DNA from: Beroe ovata
Lineage: Eukaryota > Ctenophora > Nuda > Beroida > Beroidae
Direction of reading: 5' to 3'
NCBI GenBank assembly: GCA_946803715.1
Contig: CAMPET010000017.1
Coordinates: 338,848-362,611, forward strand
DNA length: 23,764 nt
Positions 9,633 through 16,795 of the stretch are shown here, piece after piece. Both the position numbers and the translations under genes were made by a program. A model generated the notes under the pieces. That model was not told the origin of the DNA. It was given only the letters and a program-made list of their open reading frames with translations, and did not search any database. Positions within the stretch are counted from its first letter, which is position 1; each line of letters starts with the position of its first letter.

Positions 9633-12600
9633 ATTTTCATTTCTCATTCAATTAGTACCGACACGGGAGAATTAAATTATTTGATGCGATATTGTGTTTT
9701 ATTTATAAACACAAGTAATGGTTGAGCCGCAGTCGTTCCAAGTGTCTTCAAGAGTATAAGCAGGCTAAAATGTGTATAGAAAGCCAAAAATTTGTTCACG
9801 ATGAAGCATAGACCTGCCAGAAACATACACTGCTAAATGCAGGAAGATTTCGGTAGTATTGTTTCTCACCTGGATAGTCGCGTTTTCGGGGAGTGGTTTT
9901 CCCATCTTGTCCTCCATTTTCCTGTTTCTCTGGATAAGGGTTTTGTACGCCACCAACTGTAACATGAACTCCTGGGCTTTCTTCTTCTTGTCCTTGATCC
10001 GTTGTTGAAGCTCTGTCTTGTATTTCTGAGGCGGAAAACGAACTGATGTTCCAAAACTATTTTTATATATCCTAGTTAAGTGCCTAGTGGATTGAGAAGG
10101 TACTCAAAAGCCAGCAAGGTTACAGACTAAACTGAAGACGTAAAGACGTAAAATACACTTTTAATTAAGATCTAAGTGATAGCTTCATTCAGTGCAAATA
10201 TTGAAAACTCTGTCGGCTGACGTCACATGACGTCACGTGACGTCACGTGACCGATGACACGAGTAACCAACCTCTAGTTGGCGACACTCCTGAACAGAGT
10301 TAGTGGGCAGCCCAATCCATCTTATCTCCTTCTTATCTTTGCTGATGATGTTCATCGCACAGAGAACATTCAGTGCGTCGTACACCCGACGCCGGATATT
10401 CTTCACATCGAATGATTGAGTGATGGAGGAAGAGGGTGTGCAGCCCTAGGGGGAGGAGAGAGGTGGTCAATTGACACCGCTAAGAAAGTATGACGAGAAA
10501 TGGTATTGACACCCACAAACAAATCAGACCATTCAGGCATTGGCTGCTTGTTTCGTATATGATAGGCTTTGACAAAACCTGGACAACGAATGTAATTGAA
10601 GAAACAAACAGAAGATTGACACCACGGGATCTTACACTTACATTGACACCGCTCGCCATGAGCACACTCTGTTGCGAGAACTCCTCCACCAGCTCCTCTG
10701 ACACCTCCAGGTACGTAGTGACACCTTTACTCTTCACCTTCTCACAGACCTTGCTGGAGAAGTGTCTGAGTCCCTTACCTCCTCGTTCAGAACTGCAACG
10801 AGGCCGCTTCCTACGGGAAATCACAATTATTGTCCGAGATTAAGAGATACAACGATTTGATTCAACCGTAATTGAGGAGGATTGTGGAAGAATGAGGCAA
10901 AGATCCGTCAAATCCGGCAATCGAGGAATGGCTACCTATTCAAACACTCAAGTTTTTATACCGGTCAGTCGGAGGTGTTGGTTTCACATCAAACTGAACC
11001 GGTGATGCCCGTTTTCTTGACACCGCCCCTCCCCCACTCCCTCCTCCTCCTCCTCCGTTACTCATAGTCGATATTCCATTCAGTACAGAGTTGTTATTCC
11101 ACCTAGCCGAAGGTGCATTCCCTGAACTCCTTGCTGGAGTGGTACCAGTTGTCATGCTACCACCCCTGTTACCATGTGGGGTGGATGTAGTTGCCATGGT
11201 ACCGCCCCGGCTCCCATGCGGGGTGGATGTAGTTGTCATGGTACCACCCCGGTTACCATTGGATGCTGAAGTGGCTGCTGCCCGGGAATGCACATTGGAT
11301 GCATTGGGTTGTTGGGTGTTTGATTTGTTGAGATATTGGTTTATTCTCTGTGCGGGAACTTCGGTAGGTTCTAGTCTGATTGGTGCTAGAGTTGATTTGT
11401 AATCTGTTTCATGGATGCCAGCTGAAGAGACATTTATCAATCAGGGGACCCCAAAGTGATGTGAACTTAACATTCTGTCCAATTTTTGACACATAATATA
11501 ATGTCCTCCTAATTAGTTGTACACATCAGATCGCAGATTTTAGATCTAGATTGTACATTGAGTACATTGTACACTTACTTGCAGCTTGTATAACAGGTGG
11601 TTGTTGCTGGGGAGGAATGCTGTAGTCAGGTCTCTGCAGCTGTTGATCTTGGAATCCGTGGTTAGATGGTAACATCATAGGTCGAGGTCTAATGGATGGG
11701 GATTGATGTAGGGTGTTGTGGTCCACTGGCGGCCTATGTTCAGGGATTTGAATCCTGGGAGAATCAATATATCATCAATTTGGTCTGAGAAACAATAGAT
11801 CACATTAGAGGTAATTATATCACATTGGGGATTATAATGAACTTAAACTAACTTTTTGCCATGCCCCTGGTTAGTTTTAGGAGCTATCTTCTGAACACCA
11901 GAACTCTGATATGAACCCCTCTGAACCACAACAGGACTCGCACCCTGGACACCACCAGATGTCACGTTGGGAGCTGTAGAAGACGGAGACACTATTCTGG
12001 CAGTTGGGGGGAGTTGGAGTGATGGACCACCCTGCTTGTTGTCAATGAGAATAGCTCTGATGGGTGTTCCATTGCTCTGCATCCACTGTCCAGGCTGTTA
12101 CAATGAGGTGGATTAGTTACCAGTTGAGTCACTTTCTTAAGTTTATCTTCAACAGCTCAATTATCTTCACCTGGTTTTGATTGGAATTGATGACAAATTT
12201 CCCATCTCTGCTTTGTGAAACTCTAAGATGAGTCTGTTCTACCATCGTACCATCTGATGGAAACTAGTATCATAATTCTACTCAACTAAAAAAAGAATAC
12301 TAGAGCAACATAGGTAATTGAAGCAAAAAGGGATTGAAAGTGAACCAGGTAAAGTACCTGCTCTTTTCAAGCAAACTCTCATTGGTCCTTTTGAGTTGGC
12401 AAATACTTGTTGGGGACTAGGTGCTTGAATCATTTGATGGCTGTTCACAGAGTTCTGTTGTTGTGTCTGTATATGGTTCTGATCAGGATGAGTTTGTACC
12501 ATTGATTGAGAGGAAGCCTAGGGCACAAGCCAGTCAAGATTCATGATTAATCTTCAGATAAATTAGATTGAGAATGAATTGAACAGTTCATAGCACTGGC

Positions 12601-12652
12601 TGCATAAATTCCTTACCTGACAAGGTATGTAGTTACTTGACTTTTGATCCAT
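6187..12652 (-). CDS. TFDP: Transcription factor Dp (E2F dimerisation partner), 15 coding exons
   Basis: Minus-strand exons in transcript order: 12652-12617, 12517-12358, 12253-12171, 12094-11853, 11754-11579, 11421-10962, 10810-10642, 10445-10272, 10025-9870, 9497-9433, 8593-8499, 8076-7980, 6913-6814, 6593-6505, 6283-6187 (stop TAA). They sum to 2199 nt, 732 residues, with every intron GT-AG and every phase matched. DP proteins are nuclear and dimerise with E2F to bind TTTSSCGC sites. The DNA-binding domain spans about 398-500 and includes GKGLRHFS and the DNA-contact motif RRRVYD (460-465), followed by [19 protein letters not shown] coiled coil lies at about 501-552, and the marked box at 553-637 contains [15 protein letters not shown] basic RKRPR (386-390) may be an NLS. 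The C-terminal tail is Glu/Ser-rich. Residues 1-385 are low-complexity Q/P/S/T/G sequence, so the protein is far longer than vertebrate TFDP1 (about 410). The ATG has an in-frame TAA nine codons upstream, but a further 5' exon is possible. The family call is certain; the N-terminal and last two exons are less so. Confidence 0.93.
6472..6487. repeat. 16 bp perfect palindrome TTAGCTAATTAGCTAA
   Basis: The sequence equals its own reverse complement and contains two homeodomain-like TAATTA/TTAGCT cores. It lies in the last Dp intron, 18 bp past the exon at 6505-6593. Function unknown. Confidence 0.4.
6754..6779. repeat. Inverted repeat with 9 bp stem
   Basis: TGACACCCG (6754-6762) and its reverse complement CGGGTGTCA (6771-6779) flank an 8-base loop. 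It lies in Dp intron 13, just beyond the 3' end of the exon at 6814-6913, in DNA that is otherwise poor in structure. Both arms contain the TGACACC word seen repeatedly in this window. Confidence 0.5.
6914..7979. other. Dp intron 12 (1.07 kb)
   Basis: This is the largest intron of the Dp gene. It contains a short CA tract (7223-7244), a CpG-rich patch at 7490-7560 with an E2F-like site, and a further GCGCGC cluster near 7751-7757. Overlapping open frames on both strands at 7356-7807 look like a by-product of the CpG-rich composition; none matches a recognisable protein. Confidence 0.6.
7511..7520. promoter_or_regulatory. E2F-consensus site inside a CpG patch in Dp intron 12
   Basis: GGCGCGAAAA contains GCGCGAAA, the reverse complement of TTTCGCGC, a full match to the E2F/DP consensus TTTSSCGC. 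It lies in a local CpG-rich patch (about 7490-7560) within the 1.07 kb intron between exons at 7980 and 6913. An 8 bp match can occur by chance. The surrounding CpG enrichment makes it slightly more notable. Confidence 0.3.
8594..9432. other. Dp intron 10 with TGTACA-rich cluster
   Basis: At 9025-9080 the hexamer palindrome TGTACA recurs in several orientations, forming an imperfect inverted repeat (GCACACTGTACA near 9025; CTGTACAGTGCAC ending at 9080). Further TGTACA-type words follow near 9320-9370. A CRE octamer is at 9107-9114. An open minus-strand frame here (8505-9044) merely reads through the exon at 8499-8593 into the intron. Confidence 0.5.
9498..9869. repeat. Dp intron 9 with (CA)n microsatellite and sequence gap
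   Basis: CA tracts at about 9531-9583 and 9605-9632 flank ATTTT, four n and a C homopolymer. The first tract's interruption (ACAAACACAC near 9539) shows it is not perfectly pure. The n run shows the assembly did not resolve the length of this locus. Confidence 0.9.
10218..10245. promoter_or_regulatory. Three CRE octamers at exact 10 bp spacing
   Basis: TGACGTCA occurs at 10218-10225, 10228-10235 and 10238-10245, with CACGTG E-box hexamers created at the last joint and just after the last CRE. It sits in Dp intron 8 (10026-10271), close to the donor side of exon 8. The octamer is the full consensus for CREB/ATF bZIP factors. Another lone copy lies at 9107-9114 in intron 10. The 10 bp pitch would place the sites on one face of the helix. 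Enhancer activity is inferred; a simple 10 bp tandem expansion is the alternative. Confidence 0.6.
11132..11257 (-). repeat. In-frame 42 bp minisatellite coding a 14-residue repeat in the Dp protein
   Basis: Three tandem 42 bp units encode [28 protein letters not shown] and [14 protein letters not shown], residues 288-329 of the predicted Dp protein. The 42 bp unit keeps frame, so copy-number change would lengthen the disordered N-terminus without breaking the gene. A GGN-type trinucleotide tract coding poly-Gly lies just downstream in the same exon (about 11037-11057). Confidence 0.85.
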
Positions 12653-12714
12653 GAATCCAAACAGCAACCTAACTTACATCCTAAGCAATTTTTCAGAAGA
12701 TATATACTACATTT

Positions 12715-12730
12715 CTATCTACGTAGATAG
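12715..12730. promoter_or_regulatory. 16 bp perfect palindrome upstream of Dp start
   Basis: CTATCTACGTAGATAG equals its own reverse complement and lies about 63 bp upstream of the Dp start codon. The position is compatible with a dimeric factor site in the 5' UTR or proximal promoter. The binding factor is unknown, and the functional role is inference. Confidence 0.35.
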
Positions 12731-12999
12731 CAGAACCATGCCAGCAGCTGTTGAATGACAATAACAAGTCAAGAGGATTGCAATTCAGTGATTATCATAC
12801 AAATAAAATGTACAATAAAAAATAAGTCACAGAAATAGGTAAAATAACCTTGTATAGCTGTCTACAATATTCAATCGTCTGGTGACAGAAATAATCTCAT
12901 ACTAAATACTTGAAATCATGAAAGAAGGACAATGATAAATTGTGGATAAAAAATTTTCTATTTTTAGACATTGTAATAGCTAAATAGCATGTGTTTAAT

Positions 13000-13400
13000 T
13001 TGTCCACTGTTTCCTGCGCGCGGCGATGCTTGTGATCGCGATCGGGCGATGTTGTCTGGCGATGCTAAACCGCTGATGCAAGCCGCAAAGATTNAAAATC
13101 GCGCGCACCGACGGTAGGGTAAAATCCAATCCTACAACGACAAGGTCTATCATCAATTGACAACGGGCGATGACAAACGGCTGATGCAAGCCGCAAAGTT
13201 TGAGCCGCGCGCGCAAAACGAAATTCTCGACAAGCCTCTATTATCAATTGACAAAACTATGCAAAACCGGTGTCTTATAGAATAAGTTTGCGCCCGCGCC
13301 GCGCACGCAAAACAAAATTATCGACAAGACTACAATAAATCAACAAAGCCGAAACCCTTTTTGGCCTTGGCTTTCGATACTGGCGCGTGCGGCGTAAGAA
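13000..13400. repeat. Diverged CpG-rich tandem repeats (about 90-110 bp units)
   Basis: The 19-mer GCTGATGCAAGCCGCAAAG occurs at 13072-13090 and again at 13180-13198, 108 bp apart. Each copy is preceded by GGGCGATG and followed by a GCGCGC block. The following segment TATCATCAATTGACA (about 13148) recurs as TATTATCAATTGACA (about 13239) and in degraded form near 13331. A third, weaker GCGC block lies at 13290-13312. An n at 13094 marks an unresolved base. The repeats sit midway between two divergent genes. Confidence 0.7.
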
Positions 13401-13849
13401 GCGGCGGAAAAATGAAATAGGGCATGGAAAGTGTTAACTCTAATTCGATGCCTAGTGCCTATTAGCTCTGAAGCAAGCCATGATCGCATCACCAGACAAA
13501 ATATCGCAATTGCACATGAAATTTAATCTTTGGTGTAGTGAGTCATTGATTGACAGCCGACAGGGATCTTTAGGGATTCAAGTGGATTTTGCTTTGGAGG
13601 TCAATCATTTCATCCTTGCACTCAACGGACATCTTATCTTAACATGTTTGATGATCAAGTTTTCACTCCAAATATGCTAGTATGATGTATGGCCAATTAA
13701 TGATGCAACAGTTCCTGTCTCATCAATACTTTTTTGATTTCTCTGTCTCTTCAATACTTTTTATTTCTCTTGATAATTGTACCTTCTCAGTTGGAGGATT
13801 TTCTACATATCTCACAACTTTTCCAACTAAATGACTTATTTTAGATTGG

Positions 13850-16686
13850 ATGTCTCAGAGTAGTGAGTTAGAAGAAGGTGAACATGCAAGCCCAGCAAAA
13901 CTTGTGATATCTAGTGAAAAGACCTCTAATGGCTCTTCATGTGATGTTGAAGAAAATGATCACATGCATAAGATGTACACCCGTGGTGTTGGTGCCCTTC
14001 TCGGTGGCATGATGGGAGCTGATCCAAAATCTTCTAAAGAAATTCATGGTCCACATGATAAAGCTAGGATTCCTCTTCCTGAACACAGACCACTGAATGA
14101 AATGAGGCAATAATTTGTTGAAATTGAGCAATGGTTATTTTGTACATCATGATTATTCGTTAATCTACTTTAAAACACTTTAATATATGAATTCAGGGGT
14201 AAGAGAATTGTGATACAGAGAAACTGTGAACAAGGTCCCAGAATAATTTCTATTGAAAGACAACTTGACGAAATCAGAAGTGTATTTCCTGAGGCTAAAC
14301 TTGAGAATGAATCTGGAGATGAAAAATCTGATGGTATGTAAGTGTTACAGAGAATTATTCACAATTCTGGAAAAATTCAGAAAAGTATGCATCATATTTT
14401 GTAATTGCTCAGATGAAATGAAAATAGAGGAAGACAATGTGATAGAAGTGAATAAAAAGTTGGGGACTGCAGCCGTTCAAAGTGTGACATCACTAGGCTG
14501 TCCTTTGTGTGATGAAAGATTTCAACATCCCCGTATGCTATCATGTTTGCATACCTTCTGCAGTTCATGCATCCAGAAAAGAGTAAGAGCCCTTTACAAG
14601 TTCTTGAGTTTGTATTTTGATATAAAGGTGTATCATCTATTGTCCTTCAAAGAACAATTGATGTAAGATGACTGTTTTCATATTATATCCTTGTAGATCA
14701 ATGAAGATAACAGAATAAGCTGTCCCATTTGTTTGAGACAAGTTAAGCTTCCTCTACCAACAGTTGACCTTCTACCAACTAACAACATCATGGATAAGTT
14801 TGTTAAGCTTGTTGAAGCAGGAGAGAGCACAGAACTGGATACAAAGAGTTGCAGCACTTGTGAGGAGACCGCTCTTTTTTGGTTTGCCTTAAACTGTTTC
14901 GGCAGAGTTCGTTCATCAGAGGAGTACCAGATTTTCTTCACAAGCTAAATTCCACAGCTTGGTCTTAAATAAAAGACAAATCATCTATTCTCATTAGGCA
15001 GCTCAATTTCTTCTTCTCTCCTCAGGTGTGTGGAATGTCAGACTGATTTCTGTGAAAAATGTAAGAAGGTTCACCTCAACATAAAGGCGGTGAGCAATCA
15101 CAAACTCCTAACCCGTGATGAGGTACAACAGAACTTTGGCATTGTTTACACCAAAACTGAGAATTGCAAGGAACATACAGAAAATGAGCTTAATTTGTAC
15201 TGTGAAACGTGTGACGAACTAATCTGTAGGTATGTTCTGATAATGACCATTTCAAAGAAGTTATTCTACCTCTTTATACACCAGGTGCTTTTTAGTAATT
15301 CTGAGTTGTCAGATCTTTATACATTTTACACTTACTAAACCCTAGGGATTGCACTCTGATTGATCACAAGGTTCACAGCTATGGTTTTCTCCAAGAACGT
15401 GTAGCTGCCAAGAGACGAAAGTTGCAAGAAGAGGTAGGAATAACAATAAACAAATTATCATCTATCTGTGCAATTAGCACAAATATAGCAGTAAGTTTTG
15501 TTGGTTAAAACAATGGGACTGAACTTCGACGTGAACAGATGAATTAGAAATGCAAAGTTTCTTTGCAACAGGTTGAACGTGGAAGATCGAAGCTGGTACC
15601 CTTGAAAAAACTCATCACTGCTGTCGAGGAAGACATCAAGGACTCTGACAATGATGAAGTGGTGAAACAACAGATTAAGAGTACGACTGAAGCTGTCATT
15701 GCACATGTGAGTTTCAGTGATAGTTTATCACTATCAATGTGATTGCATATTGTACTGAAATATACCTGAAATTCACATAGAACATCCTGAGCTTTCAATT
15801 TCCAATAGAGAATGGTATTCTTGGGGAGGGGTCCTTAAGTCATCAAACTCTCTCTGTGACCTGTGTGTCTCGGATCTTCTATCCCCCCATTAGAATCTCC
15901 CTAACCCCCATTGATAGTGTTGAATTACTTTTTCCCCAGGTTAGGGCCCAGGAAAAGCAGCTCTTGGATGAACTGAGCAGTCACTCCACAGAACGATCAG
16001 ACAGACTGCGGCAGCGGTATAAGGAGCTACAGTATGCGGTCAACTCCTCCCAAAGTAGTCTCGACTACCTCTTTGCTCTCATCAAGCAAGGTTATACCCA
16101 GTACTGTGATGAGCCAGCTCAATGGGGACTGCCATAGATTGGAATTGCAACATTATTCTACTCGCTATGTTTCATCATCCCAGAACTGCAGGGTGGTATT
16201 TCGACCAATTTTTAGAAAATCGTCGTCCTCATCTACAACAATTCCAGGCGATATGAAAGATCTGGTTTCGATGGCGCCCTCTATTCGTACACGTGTAGCC
16301 GAGATAACCGCATACAGACCTGAAGTGGAGCTGAACAGGGTGGTACGGAAGTTCAAGTCTCATCCCCTCAACAAGTTGCCGCAGATTGGGGTAATTTTCG
16401 GTACTGCGACCTACGATGCGGTGGCCGAGCACCCACACCTGATTGGGAGCGAGGGATCAGGTGAGGGATTATAGGTGTCAAGGTGGTGTCATTGTACCAT
16501 ATACACACACACACACATACATGCACTGACATACCAACTGACACACAAACATTGACACAGAGACAAACACACATAGACACAGACACACACACACACTCAG
16601 ACATGTACACACACACAGTACAAATACATATACATATTAAATACACGCACACACGCACAGTGCACACACTCACACACTCACACACA

Positions 16687-16722
<36 letters not shown>

Positions 16723-16764
16723 CTTACTTCCTCAGACCACGGTGAATTTTACTCGTCGCTCTCN

Positions 16765-16795
<31 letters not shown>

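Larger units (their letters stand above)
12653..13844. promoter_or_regulatory. Divergent intergenic region between Dp and TRIM-NHL genes
   Basis: The start codons of the two genes are 1.2 kb apart and transcription diverges, so this segment must hold the minus-strand Dp promoter and probably the plus-strand TRIM-NHL promoter and 5' exon(s). A TTTTAG acceptor directly before the TRIM-NHL start exon (13839-13844) suggests a non-coding first exon upstream. The centre (about 13000-13410) is markedly CpG-rich against AT-rich flanks. No clear TATA box was identified. A small plus-strand ORF at 13480-13680 has no recognisable features and could be leader sequence. Confidence 0.6.

Noticed and set aside
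11091-11402. 103-residue plus-strand open frame with repeated [11 protein letters not shown]
   Set aside because: It is antisense to the 42 bp coding minisatellite in the large Dp exon.
13480-13680. 66-residue open frame upstream of the TRIM-NHL start
   Set aside because: No motif, and not joinable in frame to the first coding exon by evident splice sites; treated as possible leader or chance.
14882-14949. Continuation of the TRIM-NHL exon through VRSSEEYQIFF to a stop, or use of a later GTACCA donor at 14924
   Set aside because: Splicing at 14881 gives a canonical B-box spacing (CSTC-x7-CVEC-x4-CEKC); the longer forms disrupt it or terminate the protein.
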